Assembly: GCF_009768885.1 (NCBI RefSeq)
Contig: NZ_WSQA01000001.1
Span: 310,001 to 374,000, forward strand
Origin: Sphingobacterium humi
GTDB lineage: Bacteria > Bacteroidota > Bacteroidia > Sphingobacteriales > Sphingobacteriaceae
Reading direction: 5' to 3'
DNA length: 64,000 nucleotides
Shown here: positions 33,144 through 42,511 of the stretch, piece by piece
Layout: the number at the start of each line of letters is the position of its first letter
Numbering within the stretch: position 1 is the first letter of the stretch
Program-made: the position numbers and the translations under genes
Notes under the pieces: generated by a model
Told to the model about the DNA's origin: nothing
Databases searched by the model: none
Seen by the model: only the letters and a program-made list of their open reading frames with translations

Positions 33144-35606
33144 TTATCCATTCCTCAAATTTCCCATCAGCGGATCGCTTGTACTCACCTGCCCATTTTC
33201 TTGGTGGCCGGCATATTTAAACAAGAAGGAACCCTTGGGTTCGGTGCTTACCTCAATATCATACCAACCTTGGCTTTGTTTTAAATCCCAACGCTCCCAA
33301 CCTTTCTTTTTACCAATTGGCCGGATATCGCCCTGTTGATATAAATTACGAATCGACCCCTGCGCCACAGGGCTGTCGATTTCTAAGTATAGTCCTTTTT
33401 TAAAGTCTCGACTTGTCAGCCTTAGTGCGGGCAATTTTGCTATTTTATTCCCTTGGAAAGAACGGTAGAACCCATTCGGGCCATGCACTTCCAAATGAAA
33501 CTGATCGGCTTTAAATTCAGTCAACGGCCATTTATAAGTTAGCTGTTCCTGGGGTTTAATGGCAAAGTTCCAAATACGCTCTAGTTCCCCTTGCTCGCCA
33601 TAAGCCACCGGGCATTTCACAAAAAATGGAACACCTACTGTTTTGCTGCTTGGCAGTTTCCCATCGATTTCAAATTTGATATGCAGGATATTATTCTTCA
33701 ACTCGAAATTCACATCCATATCATAAGGTATGGCGCAGGCCGGCTTTACGCCAGCTTCCAGTAATTTAAAACCCTGAAATCCAACTTGATTCTCTCGAAG
33801 TCTGGCGATCTTTTCTGGAGATATGGCTTCATAACCTGTCGGCAAGGCCTTATCACGCGCTTGAAAGATGCGCTCCACCTGTTGATTTCGCTTCACATAA
33901 GTCAAGTCAGGCTGTCTATTATCCGCGGCAGGACGAAAGATGGAGGTCAAATTCCCACATACCAAACGACGCCAAGGCGAAATATTCGTTTCCATCACCT
34001 GCTTCGCCCATTTCTTTTCGATAAAATACTCTACAAACTGAATGGAAGAGGTTAAATCAAAAACCTCGGAATTCACATAGCCTCCCTTACTCCAAGGCGA
34101 AGCCACCACTAAAGGCACCCGAAAGCCTAAGCCGATTGGAGAGGCCAAGGTACTGTCGGCTTTGCCACTTCTTTTCCGCTCCATGGCTGCCGATACGTAT
34201 TCATCTGCCGTTTCCATCCCACGCGGATTGGCTCCGGTTTCTGGCCGACTGTGCAGTGCGGGCACAAATGGCGGCACATGGTCATAATAGCCATCGTTTT
34301 CATCATAGGTAAGCACAAATATGGTCTTCTTCCAGACTTCCGGATTTTCAGTTAATATGGCTAAAGTCTCCGAAACATACCATGCCCCGTACCAAGGGGA
34401 ACCCGGATGATCAGAGAAACGATTCGGCGCAACCAACCAGGAAACTGTAGGCAATTCATTGTTCTTTACATCCGCCCTAAACTGATGGAACAAATCTCCC
34501 TTAGGCACAGAAACGATCGCTTTCTTCCCCCCTTCCTCCACCTGCAAATTACTTAGGGAATGGAAGTCCGGATCATTTTCATTCGTTGTTAAAGCACGAC
34601 GATGAATCTCCTGCTGATGCACACTGAGCTGTTTAAACTTCTCGGCACTGTACCGCTCCATATCCTGAAGGTAAGCATCCAATTGTTTTTGCAACTTTGC
34701 CGCGGGTTTCTTCCCGTCGGCCTTTTGCTTTTCCAATTCCTGCTGTATGGCTATGGACTCTTTCTTTATAAATGCTTGGTAACGCGGATGAAACTTCACC
34801 TGGTAGGCCTCATGAAACTCCAAGTTATTATCTCTAAAATTCCCCAGCCAATCGGTTTCCTCACCTGTCATACCAACAGGAAGACCAATTTCATTCTGAT
34901 AGACTTTCCAACTCACCCCGGCTTCTTGTAAGCGCTCGGGGAAGGTTTTCCATTTCAAATCCCGATGCACCAATTGTGGATTATCCAAATGCGGCATAGA
35001 CTCCGGATTACGAGGCTCCTCGCGTACTGTTCCTGTCCAGAAATGCGAACGATTCGGGCTCGTACCGGTCAGGGAGGAACAGAAATGCTGATCGCATACC
35101 GTAAAAGCATCGGCAAAAGCATAGTAGAAGGGCAGGTCTTGCCGTTGGTAGAACCCTAACGTTAAGGGCATATGCTGATAGGCCTTTCCTGCCTTTTTCG
35201 CCTCCAACCAGTTGTCCATGCGTCCCTCATTGCGTGCCTGCACCATATCGCGCCAACCATGGGGCAAGGAGCCCATCCAGGCGGCCTTAGTTTTCTCGAT
35301 ATCCAAGTGGAAAGGCGCATAATAGGTCCCTTCTTTATTTTTCTGATACCAGATCGGGAGCCCCTCCATACGCATCACCCGCGGATCGTTGAAACCGCGA
35401 ACCCCACGCATGGCACCAAAGCAATGATCGAATGAACGATTCTCCTGCATCAAAAAAACAATATGCTCGGCATCTAAAAAAGTAGTACCCGGATCGGCTT
35501 CAATAGCCAAAGCCTGCTGAATAGAGGCCGGAATAAACTGGTAAAGGGCCGTAGAGCCCGCTAATAAGGATGCCTTTTTTAGAAAATCTCTTCTTGAGTC
35601 TATCAT
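33144..35606 (-). CDS. Phosphocholine-specific phospholipase C, Tat-exported
   Basis: 820 residues. The N-terminus is a twin-arginine signal (SRRDFLKKASLLAG, ending about residue 34). The phosphoesterase domain shows the bacterial PLC/acid phosphatase-type motif QENRSFDHCFGAMRGVRGFND, plus TGTSPNRSHFWTG, DENDGYYDHVPPF and LGFRVPLVVASPWSKGG. Two C-terminal beta domains (about 620-810) match the extra domains of phosphocholine-specific PLC. Relatives split phosphatidylcholine or sphingomyelin and release phosphocholine. It is the last gene of a susC-susD-PLC operon, 82 bases after susD. Such a set would harvest phosphorus or choline from lipids or other phosphodiesters; the true substrate is inferred. 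Confidence 0.92.
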   Translation of the reverse strand: MIDSRRDFLKKASLLAGSTALYQFIPASIQQALAIEADPGTTFLDAEHIVFLMQENRSFDHCFGAMRGVRGFNDPRVMRMEGLPIWYQKNKEGTYYAPFHLDIEKTKAAWMGSLPHGWRDMVQARNEGRMDNWLEAKKAGKAYQHMPLTLGFYQRQDLPFYYAFADAFTVCDQHFCSSLTGTSPNRSHFWTGTVREEPRNPESMPHLDNPQLVHRDLKWKTFPERLQEAGVSWKVYQNEIGLPVGMTGEETDWLGNFRDNNLEFHEAYQVKFHPRYQAFIKKESIAIQQELEKQKADGKKPAAKLQKQLDAYLQDMERYSAEKFKQLSVHQQEIHRRALTTNENDPDFHSLSNLQVEEGGKKAIVSVPKGDLFHQFRADVKNNELPTVSWLVAPNRFSDHPGSPWYGAWYVSETLAILTENPEVWKKTIFVLTYDENDGYYDHVPPFVPALHSRPETGANPRGMETADEYVSAAMERKRSGKADSTLASPIGLGFRVPLVVASPWSKGGYVNSEVFDLTSSIQFVEYFIEKKWAKQVMETNISPWRRLVCGNLTSIFRPAADNRQPDLTYVKRNQQVERIFQARDKALPTGYEAISPEKIARLRENQVGFQGFKLLEAGVKPACAIPYDMDVNFELKNNILHIKFEIDGKLPSSKTVGVPFFVKCPVAYGEQGELERIWNFAIKPQEQLTYKWPLTEFKADQFHLEVHGPNGFYRSFQGNKIAKLPALRLTSRDFKKGLYLEIDSPVAQGSIRNLYQQGDIRPIGKKKGWERWDLKQSQGWYDIEVSTEPKGSFLFKYAGHQENGQVSTSDPLMGNLRNG

Positions 35607-35687
35607 GGAATGAAAATAGGAAAGCCAGGGAGGTAAAATCCCTAGGCTTTGATTAAGTTGATTATTGTTTAAATAGGGTATTACCGT

Positions 35688-37589
35688 TTAATACCCTGGA
35701 TTTTGAACTAAATTATGATTGGTATTCAATTGATCTATCGGAATAGCCAACCAGTAACTTTTTGGGCTTTCAAATACCCGCACGTCACCTTCTTGCATGT
35801 TCGTAATGCTGTAGAATTCTTCTTGGGTTTTCCCCGCTAAATTCCATGATTTCCATGTACGCATCATTTCAATATGGGCAATTTTCCAGCGGCGAATATC
35901 ATGAAAACGACGACCTTCCATCAAAAACTCAATACTACGTTCTTGCCGGATTACATTACGTAAGGTTTGCCCTGTCGGAATACCGCCTACCAGGCTCCAG
36001 GAAGCTTCAAAATTAGGCAAGCCTGCTCTATTTCGAACTTTGTTCAAATAAGTCAAACTTTGCTGACTTAAAGACCCATTAAATTCGAAGTCCGCCTCCG
36101 CATAACTTAAATACAATTCTGCTAACCTAAGGTAAGGAAAAATATATTTACTGGCTGTAATGGCCTTACTGGTGGTGTTATAAGTATCTAATTTGGAAAT
36201 CCATTTTTGGGCATAATACCCATTATCCGATTGGTAAGGATTATTCGGATTGCCATCGTTTTGCTGTGGCTCCCCTCGACGACACATCAGGGTAATAACA
36301 CCGCCATTAACTTTGTAGCTACCGCGGTCGAACCCAATGGAAGCATAAAATCGAGGCTCTCTATTCCGATTTAATAAGGCTGTATTATCGCCTGGCGCTA
36401 CGGAATATAAATCCAAATCTTTTGTCAAAGGATCCACATTCATCGGCAATCCATTTTTAGAGTAATACATCTCGATACAGTCCCAAGTAGGAATCAAATA
36501 GCCGCGAAAACCATCATTGGAATAGGATTTTAATCCCACACGTGGGGCGATATTCTTCAAGGTATAGCTAAGGGAAGACTGATTGCCAGAGCCAAATAAA
36601 ATCTCATCGGTATTTAGAAAGGTACCTGTACCCTCGCCTACAAAAGTAGCATAGTAATTCTGTGTTCCTCTTTCCATATCAGTACTACCGGCGACAGTAC
36701 TAGAAGTATAGAGCTTATAGCCATTACTCTCGCAATAATCGATGGCTTCTTTGGCAGAGACCATGGCTTTTTGCCACTTATTCCGGTCTTCCTGAATAGG
36801 AATAAGTTGTTCTCCATCTTTATTTTTAAAGTTGGCGTAAAATTCCGCATTTCCATTTACTAGTGGCGATGCTGCGTACAATAACAGACGTGCCTTTTGC
36901 CCGAGTGCCGTGGCGGCTGTTGCCCTACCGATGTCATCATTCCCCCATCTTGCCGGCAATAAACCTGCGGCAGTATTATATTTCTCAACGATAAAATCAA
37001 CACATTCATCGTAGGGTCTTCTTTTCAAATAGATCTCTTCCCCTTCGGCATTCTGCGAAATTTCATCCTTAATTAATACAATAGGCCCATAATATTCCAA
37101 TAACAATTGATGATAATAAGCGATTAGAAAATAGGCTTCTCCAGACCAATAGCGTTTATTCTCTTCCGTAATATCGGGTACTGACTCTATGTTTTTAAGT
37201 AAATTATAGCAATTCCGGATGGCTTTAAATGCATTATAACGCCAAACACCTTCCGGCGCTGCCGATACAGTTGACCAAAAGCCGTAATACGTACTACTTG
37301 ATGATTCCAAGCCATACAATAAACTTTTATAGGTGAAATAACGCGGTGCGCCGTAATAGCCGGAGATAAAATCGCCACCAGCCGCTAAATCAGGAAATGC
37401 CTGCAAATGGACCCGATCTGGAATGGAACCATACAAGGTATACACATAATTTTGGGTCTGCACCTGTGTTTTATAGATATCTTGCACGGTAGGTTTCCCT
37501 TCCGGAACAATATCCAAGTATTTGTTGCAGCTACTTGTTAGCGACATGAGAAACAGTGCGGCTGCATAGGATAGATGTTGTAATTTCAT
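35688..37589 (-). CDS. SusD/RagB-family lipoprotein (phospholipase locus)
   Basis: 633 residues, at the long end of the family. The lipoprotein signal ends SLTSSC (Cys21), followed by NKYLDIVPEGKPTVQDIY. Helical repeats (YWSGEAYFLIAYYHQLLLEYYG) and the C-terminal signature RQERSIEFLMEGRRFHDIRRWKIA are clear. It starts ten bases after the SusC stop. It should bind the ligand of the PLC-associated transporter at the cell surface. Confidence 0.93.
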   Translation of the reverse strand: MKLQHLSYAAALFLMSLTSSCNKYLDIVPEGKPTVQDIYKTQVQTQNYVYTLYGSIPDRVHLQAFPDLAAGGDFISGYYGAPRYFTYKSLLYGLESSSSTYYGFWSTVSAAPEGVWRYNAFKAIRNCYNLLKNIESVPDITEENKRYWSGEAYFLIAYYHQLLLEYYGPIVLIKDEISQNAEGEEIYLKRRPYDECVDFIVEKYNTAAGLLPARWGNDDIGRATAATALGQKARLLLYAASPLVNGNAEFYANFKNKDGEQLIPIQEDRNKWQKAMVSAKEAIDYCESNGYKLYTSSTVAGSTDMERGTQNYYATFVGEGTGTFLNTDEILFGSGNQSSLSYTLKNIAPRVGLKSYSNDGFRGYLIPTWDCIEMYYSKNGLPMNVDPLTKDLDLYSVAPGDNTALLNRNREPRFYASIGFDRGSYKVNGGVITLMCRRGEPQQNDGNPNNPYQSDNGYYAQKWISKLDTYNTTSKAITASKYIFPYLRLAELYLSYAEADFEFNGSLSQQSLTYLNKVRNRAGLPNFEASWSLVGGIPTGQTLRNVIRQERSIEFLMEGRRFHDIRRWKIAHIEMMRTWKSWNLAGKTQEEFYSITNMQEGDVRVFESPKSYWLAIPIDQLNTNHNLVQNPGY

Positions 37590-37599
37590 AAATTGAACG

Positions 37600-40500
37600 T
37601 TAAAATTGACATTGAATACCTAGTTTCGCTGTACGCTGGAGTGGATAGAACAAACCATTTCCACCGCCCATTTCAGGATCCCAATGTTTAAATGAATGAA
37701 TTGAAAATAAATTAGATCCTGCGGCATAAATGCGAACCACTTTTTTAAAGCGGTAGCCAATTTCCATATATTTTAACCTTAAGAAGCTGGCATCACGCAA
37801 CCAATAATCCGATGCTTGCACATTATTTTCATTCCATGTACTGGTCAATCGTGGATATTTTGCATCGATATTTTGATTTTCCTCACTCCAATGGTCATCA
37901 GCAATATATTGGGTAATACCAAATCCGAATTGTCCCGTAGAGGCAAATGGATGCATATTACTCATCATCAAGGAAACCCGACTTTGCCCTTGCAATAAAA
38001 AGCTGAAGTCCATTTTCTTATAATTAACCATACCATTTAAGCCATATACAATTTCCGGAACGGTAGGCATGCCGATAGCGGTTACATCGTTTTTATTGAT
38101 CTTCCCGTCAGCATTTAAATCCTGATACTTAATATCGCCCGGTTTATAGGTAGAATATTCTTGGATAGCACTCTCATTAATTTGTTGTTGATTGGCAAAC
38201 AATCGATCGGAAAGCAACCCAAAATTTGTATTGATCGGATGGCCAATAGCAGACGTATAGGTATATAATAATTGAGGTTCATCTTTATCAACCACTTCAT
38301 TATGTGCATAGGTAAAATTTCCTGTGAACGACATGCTGAGGTTGTCATTGAGCATCTTTTTATAAGAAAGAGAAAAATCGACCCCCATGTTTTTCACTTT
38401 CCCTATATTTCCATACGGGGTAGATCCGGCCAAGCCTACAGAGGTTGGTAAGGATTGCCTTTGCATAAAGATGCCTGAGCGGTCTTCCCGAAAATAATCG
38501 ATCGTAAAATCAATTTCCCGATTAATACCCAGGTCCAAACCAAAATTATACTTCTTCGCAACTTCCCACGTGGCATCTTCATTCCCTAAAACGGAAATAC
38601 TTGGCCCCGAAGTTCCTGCAAAATTCATCCCTTTATACAAGCCACTTGCCCCATTCATGGAAACAATGGTGAGGTAAGGAAAGCGCGAGCTTAATGCATC
38701 ATTTCCTGAAATCCCGTAAGATGCACGTAGTTTCAATAGGTTAATATGCGCTTTCAATGGCTCAAAAAACGATTCATTAGAAACAATATAGCCTAAGGCC
38801 GCAGACGGAAAGAATCCGAAGCGTTTTCCCTGTATAAAGTTTTCGGAACCATTATATCCGAAGTTAAATTCCCCGATATACTTCGAGGCATAGTTGTAAG
38901 AAAACCTGCCTGCAACACCCTGTTGACGATATGGCAACACATCATTTTCAGTGGCAGCGATATTGATGGTTTTATCATGCGCATTATACACGAGCATCGC
39001 CCCAAGCGTATGATCGCCGATTTTATTATCATAAGTGATGGTTCCTTGAACAGAGTATTCACGACGTCCATCTCGATCGGTGGTATAGGTTAAATAAGTA
39101 TTTCCCGGGTCACCAATACTGGAGGTCGTAAATTGATACCCACCTTGCCCATCGCTCGTATAGTCATCATCCACTTTATAATAAAATGGCGTAAAACTCT
39201 TATACAAGCTCATGGCTGCATAGTTATAAAAGGAGGCTAAGAACTTCGCCTTTAAACCTTTTAAAAGGCCGTTTAAATCTTGGTCAACATTAAAAATGGT
39301 AGTCAAATAGTTTTGATGTTTATTCCCGCTACCCCGACTTAATAAGGCATATGGATTTAAGTCCTTATTGCCAACATCCCAGGAAGAGTTATTCCCATAG
39401 CGCACATAAGTATCCCCCTCTTCAGCGGGTAAAACCGCCGGAAAACGAACTGGATTTGCGCGCATAGCGTAATAAAACAAGTTGGTCACATCTTCAATCG
39501 GGCGATTGTTATACCATAGAATGGTATTCATTTTCAAGCCCAAGCGTGTTGTTTTGGTTACATCGGTGGAAACATTACTTTGAAAAATATACTTTTTACT
39601 GTCGATCTCCGGGTTATAGAGGCCTTCACTAGGCTTCTTCACAATCCCTGTTTCATTGAAAAAGGAAGCATTCAGAAAGTAATCTAATTTTTTCGAACCA
39701 CCAGTGAGGTTGAAATTCACGCTTTGGTTCATGCTAAAATCCTTAAACATCATTTCATACCAGTCGTTATTAGGAAACACATAGCCGTTCAAGCCTTTTC
39801 TTGTTCCTTCAATTTTTTCATCTGAATAAAATGGAACATAGGCTTGCCCTTCTGGAGTATCATTCCGCTTGGCTTCATTATATTTTTCCATATAGGTTAC
39901 CCCATCGGCAATAGGCTGAACCATCGTGGGTGCTGAAAAGGTGTGATCAGCTCTTAAGTTGATCAACATCTTTTCCGTATTTTTCCCTGTTTTTGTATTG
40001 ATGATGATAACCCCATTGGCTCCACGGGAGCCATACAATGCAGTTCCATTGGCATCCTTTAATATGGAAAATGACTCGATAGACTCAGGAGCAATGTTAT
40101 TTAACATGGTGGTATTAATTTCCACCCCATCCAGCACTATTAACGGGCTCGCATTCGCGCCAAAGGTGGAAATACCCCGAATATAAAAGGTTGCCGCATC
40201 AAAAGCTGGCTCGCCGCGTGGCTGTCGTGCAATAACACCCGCAATATTTCCGGCAAATGCATTACTTAAAGTACTTGTTGTAGTTTTCAAGTCGCTAGCC
40301 TTAACCTGCTGTACCGCGCCCACCACATTTTCTTTCTTTTGCGTACCATAGCCCACCACCACAATTTCATCTAATACATCGGTAGAATTGTCTAACACAA
40401 CAACGATATCGTGATCATTGGTTAACGCAACTTCCTGCCGAATATAGCCTACCGCAGTTAGCTCTAATACATCATTTAGATTTCGAACTTTGATTGAAAA

Positions 40501-40788
40501 AATTCCCGCAGAAGATGTGGAAGTCACTGTTTCGCTGCCTTTAACGCGGACGGTAGCTCCCTCAATGGGCTCCCCTTTTTGATTGGTTACTTTCCCTTTA
40601 ACAACGAATTCTTGCGTTGTCTGCAGGTAAAAGCTGTTCGTTTCAAGCGCATGATTTGGGCCATTTGCATAGGCAAAGGCAGGAGCGCCAACGATAAGCT
40701 GCAGGGAAAGCAGACATACCGTTGTTCGGTAGCGATTCTTTGGCAAAGCATGGCCAGTTACGCTAACTTTGTTAGGTATTTTATACAT
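37600..40788 (-). CDS. SusC/RagA-family TonB-dependent receptor (phospholipase locus)
   Basis: 1062 residues. A signal peptide ends around residue 41 (PAFAYA). A carboxypeptidase-regulatory-like domain (EFVVKGKVTNQKGEPIEGATVRVKG, about 61-135), the TonB-box-like DVLDEIVVVGYG, the plug (PLIVLDGVEINTTMLNNIAPESIESFSILKDANGTALYGSRGANGVIII) and the barrel ending GIQCQF follow. No STN domain is present. First gene of the susC-susD-PLC operon; its control region is the long gene-poor stretch to the right. No regulator gene is adjacent, so control may come from elsewhere, for example a phosphate response. Confidence 0.94.
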   Translation of the reverse strand: MYKIPNKVSVTGHALPKNRYRTTVCLLSLQLIVGAPAFAYANGPNHALETNSFYLQTTQEFVVKGKVTNQKGEPIEGATVRVKGSETVTSTSSAGIFSIKVRNLNDVLELTAVGYIRQEVALTNDHDIVVVLDNSTDVLDEIVVVGYGTQKKENVVGAVQQVKASDLKTTTSTLSNAFAGNIAGVIARQPRGEPAFDAATFYIRGISTFGANASPLIVLDGVEINTTMLNNIAPESIESFSILKDANGTALYGSRGANGVIIINTKTGKNTEKMLINLRADHTFSAPTMVQPIADGVTYMEKYNEAKRNDTPEGQAYVPFYSDEKIEGTRKGLNGYVFPNNDWYEMMFKDFSMNQSVNFNLTGGSKKLDYFLNASFFNETGIVKKPSEGLYNPEIDSKKYIFQSNVSTDVTKTTRLGLKMNTILWYNNRPIEDVTNLFYYAMRANPVRFPAVLPAEEGDTYVRYGNNSSWDVGNKDLNPYALLSRGSGNKHQNYLTTIFNVDQDLNGLLKGLKAKFLASFYNYAAMSLYKSFTPFYYKVDDDYTSDGQGGYQFTTSSIGDPGNTYLTYTTDRDGRREYSVQGTITYDNKIGDHTLGAMLVYNAHDKTINIAATENDVLPYRQQGVAGRFSYNYASKYIGEFNFGYNGSENFIQGKRFGFFPSAALGYIVSNESFFEPLKAHINLLKLRASYGISGNDALSSRFPYLTIVSMNGASGLYKGMNFAGTSGPSISVLGNEDATWEVAKKYNFGLDLGINREIDFTIDYFREDRSGIFMQRQSLPTSVGLAGSTPYGNIGKVKNMGVDFSLSYKKMLNDNLSMSFTGNFTYAHNEVVDKDEPQLLYTYTSAIGHPINTNFGLLSDRLFANQQQINESAIQEYSTYKPGDIKYQDLNADGKINKNDVTAIGMPTVPEIVYGLNGMVNYKKMDFSFLLQGQSRVSLMMSNMHPFASTGQFGFGITQYIADDHWSEENQNIDAKYPRLTSTWNENNVQASDYWLRDASFLRLKYMEIGYRFKKVVRIYAAGSNLFSIHSFKHWDPEMGGGNGLFYPLQRTAKLGIQCQF

Positions 40789-40848
40789 TTGTGTAAATGA
40801 TTGGTTAACAATAGGTATTCAAACGTTCCTTTTCAGGCTAATCATCAT

Positions 40849-40878
40849 AACGGAGGTGTTCGCGCACTTCCGTTTTTT
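40849..40878 (+). terminator. Terminator-like hairpin in the susC leader, oriented on the opposite strand
   Basis: AACGGAGGTG (40849-40858) pairs with CACTTCCGTT (40865-40874, one G-U) and is followed by TTTT on the plus strand. No plus-strand gene precedes it. On the minus strand it lies about 60 bases before the susC start without a T-run. It may end an antisense or small RNA, or be a leader structure. Confidence 0.45.
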
Positions 40879-41320
40879 CATAATTTAATCTTTCATACTC
40901 CTCCTTTTGTTTTAATCAAGGAATTAAGGCCTCCACCTTTTGAACGACCTCTTTTTATGCGCAATATTCTAAATCGGTGAATTAGGTATTAATCTGGTTC
41001 TTGCCGTTAGCTTCTTAAATCTGGCCCTTTCTTAAGCTCTTTAAGCTGCATTTCAATGGCATCGTTAGCATGTACAGTTTAAAAGTAGGTAGTATTTCAT
41101 TCAAAAAAAGGCAAAAATTTTGCTGAATTTAGAATTATAAAGAAGTGTAAAAAGTGAGCAATAAATTTTAAAACCTTGTTTTTCAATATGTTGAGCTTAT
41201 AAAAAAATAAGAATAAGTTGTAATAACTTTTTGTAAGCTTTATATAAAAAATGAAGAAAGGTTTCCTGTAACACTGCGGCACGTATTGTTCATCGTTGCG
41301 GCACGTTTTCTATAACGTTT

Positions 41321-41601
41321 TGTCATCGTATTGTCATCGTGAGCGGAGTCGAACGACTGGTACGTCAGTGCAATCCGCTATGTTTAAACTCTCTTTATCA
41401 ACATTTTACAGAACAGACCAAAACGCAATATAAAGCGTAACGCAGTTTATTAGCAAAGCTTAATAAGCTATGCTACTACATGTCACCACCTACCAATAAA
41501 TTTTGTAAACCACTTTAAACAAGTGTTTTATGCATTATTGATTGCACTGACGTACCAGTCGTTCGTGGTTCGACTCCGCTCACCATGACAAACCGATGAC
41601 A
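41321..41601. repeat. 281-bp inverted-repeat (MITE/REP-like) element
   Basis: The left arm (41321-41375) contains GAGCGGAGTCGAACGACTGG and the right arm (41540-41601) carries its reverse complement, including CTGACGTACCAGTCGTTCG. The arms match over about 55 bases, except for a 7-base insertion (TGGTTCG) in the right arm and a few substitutions. They enclose 164 bp of non-coding AT-rich DNA. The GAGCGGAGTCGAA core is of a kind I recall from intergenic repeats of Bacteroidota genomes. Confidence 0.75.
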
Positions 41602-41668
41602 GCACCATGATAAACTGATGACAGCACCATGACAACCTGATGACAGCACCATGACAACCTGATGAATG
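41581..41668. repeat. Four tandem 22-bp repeats
   Basis: The unit CACCATGACAACCTGATGACAG, with one to three changes per copy, occurs at 41581-41602, 41603-41624, 41625-41646 and 41647-41668. The first unit is also the tail of the right arm of the inverted repeat, so the array probably grew from that arm. Unit size and absence of spacers exclude a CRISPR array. Confidence 0.85.
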
Positions 41669-41835
41669 CCCTTGCTCTCTCCCCTTGTTCCCCCCTTCCT
41701 CTCCCCTTTCACACCCGTATCAAGCCCCTTTGCAAAGGGCTCAGCATCAGCTTAACAAGGTCTTATCAATTTCTTTATAATTAATTTTAACTATAGTTTT
41801 TATCTTTAAGGAAATAAGCAGAAAGAAATAACATT

Positions 41836-42495
41836 ATGGCAATAGCAATCAACGGTATCAACGGCGGTATTTCTGGCAAGGTCGGAAACGTGGTATTCTA
41901 TCAGCGCAATGGGGTCGGTTATGTTCGGACAAGGGCTGTGCGTCGCAAGAAGGAGAAGGCAAGCAAGGCTTTAGCTTTTACGCGGAATAAGTTTAAAATG
42001 ATGCAGCAGTATATTATCCGGATGCTTCCGGTGGTTCGCATTGGTTTTCAGTTTGGCCCGGGCAAGGGTTCGGCCTATAACCGGGCTTTGTCTTACAACT
42101 TAAAAAATGCGGTAAAGCAGGAGAATGAATCCTTAGCGATCGATTGGCCGAACCTCAGCTTGAGCCAGGATTTACCCAATCCGGTAATCAACGCTTCCTT
42201 TATGCTGAACATCCAAAAAAAGAAACTCGACATCCATTGGCAGCTGGATCCGGCCTTGGCAGCCAAATACAGCAGCATGCATATGCATGCCTGTGTGATG
42301 TTAGTACCTGTAGATTTGAGCACCCATAATATGCAGGGTATCCTTTGCGGCAATACCATGAATACCCAAACCCAGCAGGTGAAGCTCCTGACTTATGCCC
42401 ATAAAATTACCCACCATGCATACCTTTCATTTTTCTCTATCGATGTGCCTTCGCGCAGCACCGATAGCAAATACATCGGCGAATTGGTAATTTAA
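41836..42495 (+). CDS. DUF6266-like hypothetical protein
   Basis: 219 residues, no signal peptide and no membrane segment. The N-terminus has the pattern I associate with DUF6266 proteins of Bacteroidota: GGISGKVGNVVFYQRNGVGYVRTRA (about 9-34), then a basic helical stretch RRKKEKASKALAFTRNKFKMMQQ. The C-terminal half is beta-rich with many His and Met residues (YSSMHMHACVMLVP). The function of the family is unknown to me. It stands alone beside repeat elements, with the siderophore island's AraC gene convergent to it 16 bases away. Confidence 0.65.
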   Translation: MAIAINGINGGISGKVGNVVFYQRNGVGYVRTRAVRRKKEKASKALAFTRNKFKMMQQYIIRMLPVVRIGFQFGPGKGSAYNRALSYNLKNAVKQENESLAIDWPNLSLSQDLPNPVINASFMLNIQKKKLDIHWQLDPALAAKYSSMHMHACVMLVPVDLSTHNMQGILCGNTMNTQTQQVKLLTYAHKITHHAYLSFFSIDVPSRSTDSKYIGELVI

Positions 42496-42511
42496 TAAGC
42501 ATCCCTGCTGC

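Larger units (their letters stand above)
40789..41835. other. 1-kb gene-poor region
   Basis: No credible coding frame on either strand. It holds the upstream region of the phospholipase susC gene, a hairpin at 40849-40878, a very AT-rich part (about 41090-41270), the inverted-repeat element and the 22-bp tandem repeats listed separately. It ends with the promoter zone of the DUF6266-like gene, including a near-consensus TATCTTTA at 41801-41808. TTCTTAA occurs twice 17 bases apart (41012 and 41029), without a clear meaning. Confidence 0.6.

Noticed and set aside
33144..35606. Phospholipase C as part of the GntR-controlled lyase operon
   Set aside because: A terminator at 33022-33053 and a separate promoter region lie between them; the phospholipase belongs with its own upstream susCD.
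41097..41282. Minus-strand frame of 61 codons in the gene-poor region
   Set aside because: Very AT-rich, dominated by Phe, Ile, Leu and Lys; looks like chance.
41581..41668. Short regular repeats as a possible CRISPR array
   Set aside because: The 22-bp units follow each other with no spacers, and no cas gene is in the window.
41515..41712. Minus-strand frame of 65 codons across the repeats
   Set aside because: It is made of the repeat units themselves (VMVLSSGCHGAV-type periodicity) and has no independent support.
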